Assembly: GCA_013288215.1 (NCBI GenBank)
Contig: JABDCI010000011.1
Span: 1-43,479 of the forward strand
DNA from: Verrucomicrobiota bacterium
Lineage (GTDB): Bacteria > Verrucomicrobiota > Verrucomicrobiia > JABWAM01
Direction of reading: 5' to 3'
Length of the DNA stretch: 43,479 nt
Every line of letters starts with the position of its first letter. The first letter of the stretch is position 1. The position numbers and the translations under genes were made by a program. The notes beneath the pieces are model-generated. The model saw only the letters and a program-made list of their open reading frames with translations, had not been told where the DNA came from and did not search any database. This document shows positions 15,790 to 23,904 of this stretch, piece by piece.

Positions 15790-17559
15790 ATGAAAACATT
15801 TCTGGCCGCTCTGTTGCTTGTGGGGATCGGTCTGGGCATTTTTTTCTTCTTTTGGCCGAGTCCGCACTACACGGCCGCAGATATTTTGTCGGATCAAACG
15901 ATTTTGTTGATCCAAACGCCTGAAACGAGAGCTGCTCGCCAGAAGTTCGCTTCGACCGCGCTCGGAAGGATTTGGAACGAGCCGGAAGTTCGCCAGTTCC
16001 TGCAGCGTCCGATGGAGTCAGCCCGTTCCAAAATCGGAGAGCAGAAAGAATCCGTTCTTCTCCTTCAAGAAATGTTGAAACTCTTCGGTTTGGTGGAAGG
16101 CGAAAGTTTCTTGGCATTGACGGACATTTCGATCAGTCCCCATCTCGATTTTGATTTTATCGCAGGCTTCGATGCCTCGCACCATGCCGCAAATCTGAAG
16201 CAAGAGGCAGAGCGGTTTGCCTCTCAATACCAAGTGGAATTTCCATCGGCTGAACTTGAGGATCACCGCGAAGGCTCGGTCAAATATCATGTTCTGACAG
16301 AGGGCCGGGGAGTGAAGCTCGTGTATGGCAGGCTCGGAAACTTGATGCTTGTAAGCCGCAGTGAGAATGCCTTCAAGCAGGCGATTGCGTGTGTGCACGA
16401 CAAGGAGGCCCACCCTCTCGGGAAATCCGCTCTCTATTCGGCGCATCTGCAACATCGAGAAGGCTCCGATGTGCTTTTCTTTTTCAATCCGGCCGCAGCC
16501 TTGGGAAAATGGCAGCCGTTCTTGCAGTTGCAGCCTGCATTGAAGTCACAAGGCAAATGGATGCCGTTTCAGTCCATCTTTGGGACGTCTCGCTTCTTCG
16601 ACACGAATATTGAAGACCAACTTTGGACAACATTGGATTCCGAGGAGGCGGCGCAATCGGATATTTCTGATTTTAAGTTGTGTGGATGTCAATCGCTTAA
16701 GGGCGTGAGCAGCAATGCTCTGGTTTACGCTGCTGCCGCGGTGAATGTGCCCTCTTGGATCAGTCGCAACTACGGCGAGCTGCGCAAAAATCGAATAGGT
16801 CCGTGGACGAAGCAATTGGATGCCCTGGAACAGTTGCTCGACGCGAGACAGATTCATCTCAAGCAGGATTTGCTGGAGCATTTAGGACCGGAAGTGGCGA
16901 TGGCGCTGGAGTGGGGGAAGGAGACCCATTTCCCACAGGGGCAAGTTTTCATCGAATGCCACGAACCCAAGAGCGTGGAAGCAGCCCTTCATTCCTTCTG
17001 GAGCGTCTTAAGTGGACTCGCTCCTGGCGTGCTCGGTGAGTTCCAGGAGATTGCCTCCTCAAAGGGAGAACCCATGCTGACTTTGAACGGCTTGTTTTCG
17101 GGGGTCCGTCCCACGGTCGCATTCCATGAAAATTGGATGATCATCGGCCTCGATCCAACTGCCGTGGAGCTCGCCATATCTATCATGCAAGGAGATGGAC
17201 CGCGTCTGGCGGACAGCAAAACGTTTCAGAGCGTAGAGTCGCGATTTGGGGCGAATCATTGCCAGTTCGTTTATTGTGATGAAAAGCGGCTGTTCGAACG
17301 CACCTACGATCTTCTGAGCGGAATCGCATGGCTCGCGGGACCGTTGGTTCCAAAGCTTCAAGACCAGGTGGACCTGAGTCGATTGCCCCAGACCGCGACG
17401 ATTTCAAAATACCTGGGTCCTGCCGTCAGTGTCACGAAAGTGGACGGGAACGGTTTTCATCAATCCGCCTATGGGCCGGTTAATTTGACGGTGATGACCG
17501 GGATTGAAGCACTCGCAGGAGCCGCCGCGTGGCAGCCTGCGGGACAGACGGCCAAGTAG
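15790..17559 (+). CDS. Membrane-anchored protein of unknown function (DUF3352-like layout)
   Basis: This 589-residue protein has one N-terminal membrane segment (FLAALLLVGIGLGIFFFFW) and a large extracytoplasmic part. I do not recognise a catalytic motif. The alternating segments (ADILSDQTILLIQTPE, later LLVSRSENAFKQAI and WMIIGLDPTAVELAI) resemble DUF3352-type or other repeat beta-alpha proteins common in Planctomycetes and Verrucomicrobia. The open frame extends back to 15619 inside the GYF gene, but the membrane segment begins at the ATG at 15790, which is the likely start. Family assignment is weak; exported location is well supported. Confidence 0.6.
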   Translation: MKTFLAALLLVGIGLGIFFFFWPSPHYTAADILSDQTILLIQTPETRAARQKFASTALGRIWNEPEVRQFLQRPMESARSKIGEQKESVLLLQEMLKLFGLVEGESFLALTDISISPHLDFDFIAGFDASHHAANLKQEAERFASQYQVEFPSAELEDHREGSVKYHVLTEGRGVKLVYGRLGNLMLVSRSENAFKQAIACVHDKEAHPLGKSALYSAHLQHREGSDVLFFFNPAAALGKWQPFLQLQPALKSQGKWMPFQSIFGTSRFFDTNIEDQLWTTLDSEEAAQSDISDFKLCGCQSLKGVSSNALVYAAAAVNVPSWISRNYGELRKNRIGPWTKQLDALEQLLDARQIHLKQDLLEHLGPEVAMALEWGKETHFPQGQVFIECHEPKSVEAALHSFWSVLSGLAPGVLGEFQEIASSKGEPMLTLNGLFSGVRPTVAFHENWMIIGLDPTAVELAISIMQGDGPRLADSKTFQSVESRFGANHCQFVYCDEKRLFERTYDLLSGIAWLAGPLVPKLQDQVDLSRLPQTATISKYLGPAVSVTKVDGNGFHQSAYGPVNLTVMTGIEALAGAAAWQPAGQTAK

Positions 17560-17568
17560 GGGTGAGTT

Positions 17569-18216
17569 CTAGTCATTGCCCTTCACGTCAAAGTCGTCAA
17601 ATGCGACCATCACATTGGAATTGATCAATAATCCGACTTTGCCAGCTTTCTGAATCGTGGAGTCTTCGGTCTCAAAAATAGTCTTGTCGTTGATGCTGCA
17701 GCGAATCGAAGCCTTCTCAAAACGGACCTTCATCTGTGCCCATTGTTCTGGGGCGATTGGAAGGTTCGTTTTATCCAGGATTTTGCGTCGTCCGTTTTCC
17801 GTGAGGATCAAAGAAAGCAGGGATTTGGTGGTATCCCATTCCAGCGAATAAAATTCATTGGAAGACTGGTAGCGCCAGGTGAGTCCGCCGGTGCGAGCGG
17901 TCTTGGGTTGACCGGCATGTTTCAACCAAACGCTGATCTCGCCGTCCTGAATATTTGAAAACCACGCAAGTGCAATCAGGTATTTCGATCCGCCATAGGC
18001 AGTGCCCTGCATGATGAGGAAATTAGGCGGAGACTTGGCGCTTTCGTCTTTCATCACGGCAAATGTGGAAGTGCCGCCCGTGTCGCCCTCAATAAGAAAA
18101 CCATCCGGAGGCGATGCCACCCGGTCATTGTCGAAAGTGAAAAGCCGCTCCATGCCATGGGCATGGAACGTGATGGACAGGAGCGTGAGCCCAAGCAGAG
18201 CGGGGATGGATTTCAT
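17569..18216 (-). CDS. Secreted concanavalin-like (DUF1080/LamG-type) protein
   Basis: This 215-residue protein has a signal peptide (IPALLGLTLLSITFHAHG) and a beta-sandwich pattern typical of DUF1080 or LamG-like domains: FTFDNDRVASPPDGF, GDTGGTSTFAVMKD, GLTWRYQSSNEFYSLEWD, PEQWAQMKVRFE, and the closing GKVGLLINSNVMVAFDDFDV. Such domains bind or act on carbohydrates, but no catalytic residues can be named here. It starts nine bases after the HIT gene stop, so it is the last gene of the trpF-trpB-HIT unit. Why it travels with tryptophan genes is unclear. Confidence 0.65.
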   Translation of the reverse strand: MKSIPALLGLTLLSITFHAHGMERLFTFDNDRVASPPDGFLIEGDTGGTSTFAVMKDESAKSPPNFLIMQGTAYGGSKYLIALAWFSNIQDGEISVWLKHAGQPKTARTGGLTWRYQSSNEFYSLEWDTTKSLLSLILTENGRRKILDKTNLPIAPEQWAQMKVRFEKASIRCSINDKTIFETEDSTIQKAGKVGLLINSNVMVAFDDFDVKGND

Positions 18217-18225
18217 GAGAACGGG

Positions 18226-18564
18226 TCAGCCTGGAGGCCACGCCATAGAACGGCCGCCAAGAAGGTGAACATGGAGATGCGGAACCGATTCACCGGCATC
18301 CTTTCCGTGATTAATGGCAAGACGGTAGCCGGTTTGATCGATGCCTTCGCGCCGGGCGACTTCCGCAGCGGCGAGCAGGACTTTGCCTAGGATGATGGCG
18401 TCGGCGTCAGCCGCATCGCCAAGGCGGGGAATGACCTTTTTCGGAATGACGAGGATGTGGGCCGGCGCTTGTGGATTGATGTCCCTGAACGCAAGGACAT
18501 CGCTCGTTTCATAGACGATCTTGGCTGGGATCTCTCGCGCAATAATTTTTTCGAACAGCGTCAT
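18226..18564 (-). CDS. HIT-family nucleotide hydrolase (HinT-like)
   Basis: This is a 112-residue HIT protein with the histidine triad HLHVHLL (H96, H98, H100) and the upstream family pattern [17 protein letters not shown]. HinT-type enzymes hydrolyse purine nucleoside phosphoramidates and aminoacyl-AMP. The start ATG overlaps the trpB stop (ATGA at 18561-18564), showing translational coupling. Length and motif order match bacterial HinT. Confidence 0.9.
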   Translation of the reverse strand: MTLFEKIIAREIPAKIVYETSDVLAFRDINPQAPAHILVIPKKVIPRLGDAADADAIILGKVLLAAAEVARREGIDQTGYRLAINHGKDAGESVPHLHVHLLGGRSMAWPPG

Positions 18565-19793
18565 AAAAATTTCGACCTCTTATTGGATGAATGCTTCAAA
18601 TGCTTGCTGGCTTCGATCACGTCCTTGTCGCCGCGTCCCGAGAGATTGACGATCACGATCTGGGATTTCTTCATTTTAGGCGCCTGCTTCATCACGTAGG
18701 CGATTGCATGGGAGGATTCCAGAGCCGGAATAATCCCTTCTTCACGGCTGAGAAACTGGAACGCTTTCAATGCATCCGCATCGGTGACGTAAGTATATTC
18801 GGTGCGGCCCAAGTCGCGTAATAGACTATGTTCAGGGCCAATGGCGGCATAATCGAGCCCAGCGGAAATCGAATGCGTGAGCTCGATCTGTCCATCGGCG
18901 TCCTGCAGGACATAGGTGCGGGTGCCTTGAAGCACACCGAGGGAGCCACCCTGAAATCGCGCCGCATGTTTGCCGGGATGGATCCCATGGCCTCCTGCTT
19001 CCACGCCGACAAGCCGGACCTGCGGATCGTTGATGAAAGCATAAAAGATGCCGATGGCATTGGAACCACCCCCGACACAAGCGGCAAGAAGGTCCGGAAG
19101 CCGCTTTTCTTGCTTCAAAATTTGCGCTTTGGATTCGTTTCCGATCACGCTGTGGAAATCGCGCACCATCATCGGATAGGGATGGGAACCGAGGGCTGAG
19201 CCGAGAATATAATGGGTTGTCCGGACATGAGTGACCCAATCGCGCATCGCCTCACTGATGGCTTCCTTCAACGTCTGCTGACCGGCGGTGACTCGCCGCA
19301 CTTCCGCGCCCAAGAGTTCCATGCGATAGACGTTAAGCGCCTGCCGTTCCGCATCAACCGCGCCCATGTAGATGACGCATTCCATGCCGAACATGGCGGC
19401 GACGGTGGCAGTTGCGACGCCATGCTGGCCCGCTCCGGTTTCTGCAATGATGCGTTTCTTGCCCATGCGCCGTGCAAGCAAGATCTGGCCCAGCGCGTTA
19501 TTGATCTTGTGCGCGCCGGTGTGAAGCAGATCTTCGCGTTTGAGGTAAATTTTCGCGCCGCCGAGTTCGCGGGTGAGCCGCTCCGCGAAATAGAGCGGAG
19601 TGGGGCGTCCGACATAGTGACGAAGGTAATAGTTAAGTTCTTTGCGGAATTTTGGGTCGTTTTTGGCCCGGGCGTATTCACGGATCAGTTCTTGGAGCGG
19701 CATCATGAGCGTTTCAGGGACATACATGCCGCCATAGGGGCCGAAATGACCCTGCGCGTCAGGTTGACCGGTGTAGCGGGAACGCATTTTCAT
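18561..19793 (-). CDS. trpB: Tryptophan synthase beta chain
   Basis: This 410-residue PLP enzyme condenses indole with L-serine to give tryptophan. The PLP lysine is K96 in [10 protein letters not shown], and the phosphate-binding loop is [10 protein letters not shown]. The N-terminal [16 protein letters not shown] is typical of TrpB1, the form that pairs with TrpA. No trpA gene follows: the next gene is a HIT protein overlapping by four bases. TrpA must be encoded elsewhere. trpF lies 104 bases upstream on the same strand. Confidence 0.96.
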   Translation of the reverse strand: MKMRSRYTGQPDAQGHFGPYGGMYVPETLMMPLQELIREYARAKNDPKFRKELNYYLRHYVGRPTPLYFAERLTRELGGAKIYLKREDLLHTGAHKINNALGQILLARRMGKKRIIAETGAGQHGVATATVAAMFGMECVIYMGAVDAERQALNVYRMELLGAEVRRVTAGQQTLKEAISEAMRDWVTHVRTTHYILGSALGSHPYPMMVRDFHSVIGNESKAQILKQEKRLPDLLAACVGGGSNAIGIFYAFINDPQVRLVGVEAGGHGIHPGKHAARFQGGSLGVLQGTRTYVLQDADGQIELTHSISAGLDYAAIGPEHSLLRDLGRTEYTYVTDADALKAFQFLSREEGIIPALESSHAIAYVMKQAPKMKKSQIVIVNLSGRGDKDVIEASKHLKHSSNKRSKFL

Positions 19794-19897
19794 GGAAACA
19801 GCAACTTAAGCACATCAAACGCAGGAATGCTAGGTGGAGCGTCGGGCAAAGTAAGGATGATGCGCAAATTTTTCTGTCAACACCATGGTGGAAAAAT

Positions 19898-20518
19898 TCA
19901 AAGGCTGGTGTTCAGAACGGCATCCACAAATTGGCGCATCTTCTCGTGATCTTTGATGCCAGGGGAAATTTCCACGCCACTTGAAACGTCGACTGCGAAA
20001 GGGCGCACCTTGCCGATGGCCTCCCCGACATTTTCGGATGTGAGTCCGCCGGAGAGGATGATGGGATGCCCAAGTTTCTTGGCATCCAAAGCAAGGCTCC
20101 AATCGAAGATTTCACCTGTGCCGCCGCGCGCTTTTTCAGAAAAAGAATCGAGGAGCCACGCATGGACATCGTATTCGGATAGGACGGCGAGATCACCGCG
20201 GCTTCGAAGGCGGAAAGCTTTGATCGATTTGGGAAGGAACTTCTGACAGAAACCCGGGGGCTCATCTCCATGGAACTGCAGGGCGTCGAGTCCGCACTCG
20301 CCGATGGCCTTTTCGATCGTATATTCCAGTTCATTGACAAAGACACCCACCTTGGAAACAAAGGGGGGGAGGGCTTCGCAGATGTTGGAGGCAGCCTGGA
20401 GTTTGATATGGCGAGGGCTTTTTTCAAAGAAGACAAATCCGAGCGCATCGGCGCCAGCCTCCACGGCGGCGAGGGCATCGTCCACTCGTGTCAATCCACA
20501 GATTTTTACGCGCGTCAT
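19898..20518 (-). CDS. trpF: Phosphoribosylanthranilate isomerase
   Basis: This 206-residue TIM-barrel enzyme converts N-(5'-phosphoribosyl)anthranilate to CdRP in tryptophan synthesis. The catalytic Cys7 is in VKICGLT, and the catalytic Asp is in AVDVSSGVE. The phosphate-binding ends LSGGLTSENV and DVSSGVE are intact. The start at 20518 is backed by AGAGGA five bases upstream. It is the first gene of the minus-strand cluster trpF-trpB-HIT-secreted protein and is divergent from acpP. Confidence 0.95.
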   Translation of the reverse strand: MTRVKICGLTRVDDALAAVEAGADALGFVFFEKSPRHIKLQAASNICEALPPFVSKVGVFVNELEYTIEKAIGECGLDALQFHGDEPPGFCQKFLPKSIKAFRLRSRGDLAVLSEYDVHAWLLDSFSEKARGGTGEIFDWSLALDAKKLGHPIILSGGLTSENVGEAIGKVRPFAVDVSSGVEISPGIKDHEKMRQFVDAVLNTSL

Positions 20519-20649
20519 GATTATCCTCTTGCGGGGTATGCATTCTTCTCAGTAAATCTTATATCTCAAGAGCTTGCAGGAAAATATCAACGGGCTACGC
20601 GAACACAAGCCCGGAGGGTGATAAAAGTGATCATGTAATGAATATAACG

Positions 20650-20678
20650 TTGACAACCCATTCTTTGTAAGGCTTAAA
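20650..20678 (+). promoter_or_regulatory. Probable acpP promoter
   Basis: TTGACA (20650-20655) is a perfect -35 box. With a 17-base spacer the -10 is CTTAAA (20673-20678), a weak match. The leader then contains a 7-bp hairpin (20691-20697 with 20704-20710, one G-U pair) before the AAAGGAG ribosome site at about 20719-20725. Confidence 0.4.
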
Positions 20679-20733
20679 CGCGCATCCGGAGTGTTGCATT
20701 GCTGCAGCACCACCCCAAAGGAGACATTATTTT

Positions 20734-20979
20734 ATGCCAGAAAAATCAATCGAAGAGAAAGTTAAGGACATTATTGTGGAGCAGCTAGGAGTAAACGCGG
20801 AACAGGTGACTCCAAACGCCCGTTTCATTGAAGACCTGGGAGCCGATTCCTTGGACACCGTCGAATTGGTGATGGCGTTCGAGGAAGAGTTTGGAGCTGA
20901 AATTCCTGATGAGCAGGCTGAAAAGCTCCTCACCGTTGGGGATGTGATCAATTACGTCAAAGAAAAGCAGGGCGAATAA
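20734..20979 (+). CDS. acpP: Acyl carrier protein
   Basis: This 81-residue acidic protein carries growing acyl chains in fatty-acid synthesis. The phosphopantetheine attachment site is Ser39 in [11 protein letters not shown]. Length, acidity and the ending [11 protein letters not shown] match bacterial AcpP. A good Shine-Dalgarno (AAAGGAG) precedes the ATG by about ten bases, in contrast to most genes here. fabF follows after 110 bases, the usual acpP-fabF pairing. Confidence 0.97.
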   Translation: MPEKSIEEKVKDIIVEQLGVNAEQVTPNARFIEDLGADSLDTVELVMAFEEEFGAEIPDEQAEKLLTVGDVINYVKEKQGE

Positions 20980-21033
20980 TCCTGTATCGTTGTGAGCGGC
21001 TGCGATCCTGTCCGAATGGCATGGATCACTTGG

Positions 21034-21080
21034 CAGGTTGATGAAAAGGCGTGCGTGGTTATTGCTTTTTCACCAACCTG
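21034..21080 (+). promoter_or_regulatory. Long imperfect hairpin in the fabF leader
   Basis: Left arm 21034-21048 (CAGGTTGATGAAAAG) pairs with right arm 21065-21080 (CTTTTTCACCAACCTG), giving 14 base pairs with one A-C mismatch and one bulged T around a 16-base loop. The stem ends nine bases before the fabF ATG at 21090. It may attenuate transcription after acpP or control fabF translation; no external T-run is present. Confidence 0.45.
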
Positions 21081-21089
21081 AAACATTTT

Positions 21090-22349
21090 ATGGGGCAATC
21101 GAATCAAAGTTACCGGCGCGTTGTAATCACTGGAATGGGTGTGATCACAGCGCTCGGACAGGATCTGGAAACTTTCTGGCAGAACATCCTTGCCGGAAAG
21201 TCGGGAGTGAGTCGCATCACGATTTTCGACGCGAGTCAATTTGATTGCCAAATCGCGGCTCAGGTGGCCGAATTTAACGGCACGCCGTTTTTCAAAGTGC
21301 CAAAGGATGCGCGCCGATGCGATCGCTACACGCTCTTCGCCATGGCGGCCACGAAAAAGGCGGTCCAGGACTCGGGCATTGCGTTTGAATCCGAAAACAT
21401 GAATCGTGTCGGTGTCCTGATTGGATCGGGCATCGGCGGTTTGCGCACGCTCGAAGAACAATATTCCAATCTGCTTCAAAAAGGGCCTTCTCGACTCTCG
21501 CCATTCATGATTCCGATGATGATCAGCAATATGGCTTCGGGGATGGTTTCGATGGAGTTTGGAGCTCAGGGGCCGAATATGGGTGTGGTTTCCGCATGTT
21601 CGACCTCGACGCATTCGGTTGGCGAATCGTTCCATATCATCCGGCGCAATGAAGCGGATGTGATGATCGCGGGTGGCAGCGAAGCGGCCATTTGCAGCCT
21701 CGGTATTGGCGGATTTGCTGCGATGAAAGCTTTGAGCACCCGCAATGATGAGCCGGAGAAGGCCAGCCGTCCTTTCGACAGGGACCGTGACGGTTTCGTG
21801 ATGGCCGAAGGCGCGGGCATCCTAATCGTGGAGGAACTCGAGCATGCTAAAAAGCGCGGCGCCAGGATTTATTGCGAGCTTGTGGGCTACGGCAACACGG
21901 CGGATGCCCATCACATGACGGCGCCTTCGCCCCAAGGAGAAGGGGCGGCGCGCTGCATGAGAATGGCGCTTGAATGCGCGGGCCTTAATCCATCCGACAT
22001 CGATTACATTAATGCGCATGGCACGTCGACCCCCCAAGGGGACATTTGTGAGACGCAGGCGATCAAGACTGTTTTTGGCGATCACGCTCGCAAGTTGATG
22101 GTCAGCTCGACGAAATCGATGACGGGCCACTTGTTGGGCGCCGCTGGTTCCGTGGAAATGGCGATTTGCGCCAAAGTGATTCAGAATGACAAGGTTCCGC
22201 CCACGATCAATCTCGATCATCCCGACCCGCAATGCGACCTCGATTACGTGCCGCACAAGGCCCGGGAGGTGCGGGTGGGTGCGATTGTGAACAATTCCTT
22301 TGGATTTGGCGGACATAACGCAACGCTCATTGCTCGCAAATTGGTTTGA
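21090..22349 (+). CDS. fabF: 3-oxoacyl-[acyl-carrier-protein] synthase II
   Basis: This 419-residue condensing enzyme elongates acyl-ACP with malonyl-ACP. The catalytic triad is visible: C170 in [12 protein letters not shown]310 in [11 protein letters not shown] and H347 in [13 protein letters not shown]. The frame is open from 21051, but family alignment ([13 protein letters not shown]) favours the ATG at 21090. No Shine-Dalgarno is present, and a strong hairpin lies just upstream. It follows acpP. Confidence 0.96.
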   Translation: MGQSNQSYRRVVITGMGVITALGQDLETFWQNILAGKSGVSRITIFDASQFDCQIAAQVAEFNGTPFFKVPKDARRCDRYTLFAMAATKKAVQDSGIAFESENMNRVGVLIGSGIGGLRTLEEQYSNLLQKGPSRLSPFMIPMMISNMASGMVSMEFGAQGPNMGVVSACSTSTHSVGESFHIIRRNEADVMIAGGSEAAICSLGIGGFAAMKALSTRNDEPEKASRPFDRDRDGFVMAEGAGILIVEELEHAKKRGARIYCELVGYGNTADAHHMTAPSPQGEGAARCMRMALECAGLNPSDIDYINAHGTSTPQGDICETQAIKTVFGDHARKLMVSSTKSMTGHLLGAAGSVEMAICAKVIQNDKVPPTINLDHPDPQCDLDYVPHKAREVRVGAIVNNSFGFGGHNATLIARKLV

Positions 22350-22384
22350 AATTTGTCCCGTCTCGTGTAGAGTTGTGAGTTCCT

Positions 22385-22582
22385 ATGAAACCCGATATTC
22401 ATCCTGAGTACGTAGAAGCGACGATCACCTGCGCTTGCGGCAACGTGATTCACAGCCGTTCCACTCGCTCCAACATTCGCATCGGTATTTGCTCGAAGTG
22501 CCACCCTTTCTTTACCGGCCAGCAGAAATTCATCGATACGGCAGGCCGTGTGGAACGCTTTAACAAGCGTTTCAAGAAGTAG
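22385..22582 (+). CDS. rpmE: 50S ribosomal protein L31
   Basis: This is a 65-residue L31 of the zinc-binding type. The metal ligands are C16 and C18 (CAC) and C36 and C39 (CSKC). The ending [10 protein letters not shown] matches the family. It lies 35 bases after fabF and 92 bases before prfA; rpmE-prfA adjacency is common in bacteria. A strong hairpin follows the stop. Confidence 0.95.
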   Translation: MKPDIHPEYVEATITCACGNVIHSRSTRSNIRIGICSKCHPFFTGQQKFIDTAGRVERFNKRFKK

Positions 22583-22601
22583 TGCCTTGGTTTGTTGGAT
22601 T

Positions 22602-22634
22602 TGGCACAGTCCCGATGCCTTCGGGACTGTGCCA
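22602..22634 (+). terminator. Perfect 14-bp hairpin after rpmE
   Basis: TGGCACAGTCCCGA (22602-22615) pairs perfectly with TCGGGACTGTGCCA (22621-22634) around the loop TGCCT. A short T-rich stretch (CATTCCTTTTG) follows. It can terminate or attenuate transcription between rpmE and prfA. The prfA start lies 39 bases downstream. Confidence 0.65.
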
Positions 22635-22673
22635 CATTCCTTTTGATGGGGTGCTCTTGCAATCGAGACGACC

Positions 22674-23762
22674 ATGGATCTTCTTTCCCACAAAGCCCGT
22701 TTCGAAACACGATACGAGGAAATCGAACGCCATCTGGCGGATGGGGCTGTTTTTGCCAATCCCCAAAAAGCGTCGGAGCTTGGGCGCGAACATGCGCGTC
22801 TTAAAAAGGTTCTGGAGCAATTTTCGGAATATGCCGAGGTGATGCGACAGATTGCCGAAAATGAAAAATTGAAGCTCGATCATAAAAACGAGGCTGAAAT
22901 GCTCGAAATGGTGACTGCGGAACTGTCAGAACTTCAAAGAAAGCGGGCGTTGCTGGAACTCGATTTGAAAGGCGCCATTCTTCCTCCGGATCCCAACGAC
23001 AGTCGCAACACGATTTTGGAAATCCGTGCCGGCACCGGCGGCGATGAGGCTGCTCTTTTTGCAGGGGATTTGTTTCGCATGTATGCGCGCTTTGCGGAAA
23101 CCATGGGTTGGAAAATCGAGCCGATGGATTCGAATCCGTCCGGAATGGGAGGCTACAAGGAAATCGTCGCATCAGTCCAGGGACCGGATGTTTTTCGCCG
23201 GCTTCGTTACGAAAGTGGCGTGCATCGCGTGCAACGCATTCCATCCACCGAAGCGAATGGACGCATTCACACTTCCACGGCGACCGTGGCCGTCCTGCCG
23301 GAAGCGGAGGAGGTGGACATGGAAATCAAGAATGAGGATTTGGAAATTTCGGTATGCCGGGCGTCCGGGCCGGGCGGACAGGGTGTGAACACCACGGACA
23401 GCGCCGTGCAAATCACGCACAAGCCCACGGGGCTGATTGTACGCTGCGCCGATGAGCGCAGCCAGCTTAAGAACAAGGCCAAGGCGCTTCGTGTTCTACG
23501 CACTCGGTTGCTGACGGCGAAGCAGGAGGAAGAGGCGGCAAAATACGCCCAAGCTCGCAAATCCCAGATCGGAACCGGTGATCGCAGCGAGCGCATCCGC
23601 ACCTACAACTTTCCTCAGAACCGTGTCACTGACCATCGAATCAACGTCACGCTCTACAACCTTTCCGAGTTTGTGGAAGGCAAGATAGACTCCCTGCTCA
23701 CCGAGCTCATGACGCGGGATTACGAAGCGCGTCTGGCTGCCTGGGCTGAAGGAAAAGGGTGA
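22674..23762 (+). CDS. prfA: Peptide chain release factor 1
   Basis: This 362-residue class I release factor reads UAA and UAG. The GGQ motif is at residues 234-236 (GPGGQGVNTTDSAV), and the codon-recognition tripeptide is PST at 190-192 (RVQRIPSTEANGRIHT). This is the P-x-T form of RF1, not the SPF of RF2. No methyltransferase gene (prmC) follows; lptD is next, 142 bases downstream. Confidence 0.96.
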   Translation: MDLLSHKARFETRYEEIERHLADGAVFANPQKASELGREHARLKKVLEQFSEYAEVMRQIAENEKLKLDHKNEAEMLEMVTAELSELQRKRALLELDLKGAILPPDPNDSRNTILEIRAGTGGDEAALFAGDLFRMYARFAETMGWKIEPMDSNPSGMGGYKEIVASVQGPDVFRRLRYESGVHRVQRIPSTEANGRIHTSTATVAVLPEAEEVDMEIKNEDLEISVCRASGPGGQGVNTTDSAVQITHKPTGLIVRCADERSQLKNKAKALRVLRTRLLTAKQEEEAAKYAQARKSQIGTGDRSERIRTYNFPQNRVTDHRINVTLYNLSEFVEGKIDSLLTELMTRDYEARLAAWAEGKG

Positions 23763-23904
23763 ACGTCGCTCCGCTTTCATTTTGGAACGAGTTGAAGAGA
23801 ATCAAAAAGTAAGAGATTTTTTTGACATCCGTTCAGGAAAATGCCTTGGCAGGTCAGTTTCAGCTTGATAGCGTCGGTGATTTAAGAAGTTGAAATCCAA
23901 CGAC

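Noticed and set aside
23822..23850. TTGACA upstream of lptD as a promoter
   Set aside because: The -35 box is perfect, but no acceptable -10 box occurs at 16-18 bases.
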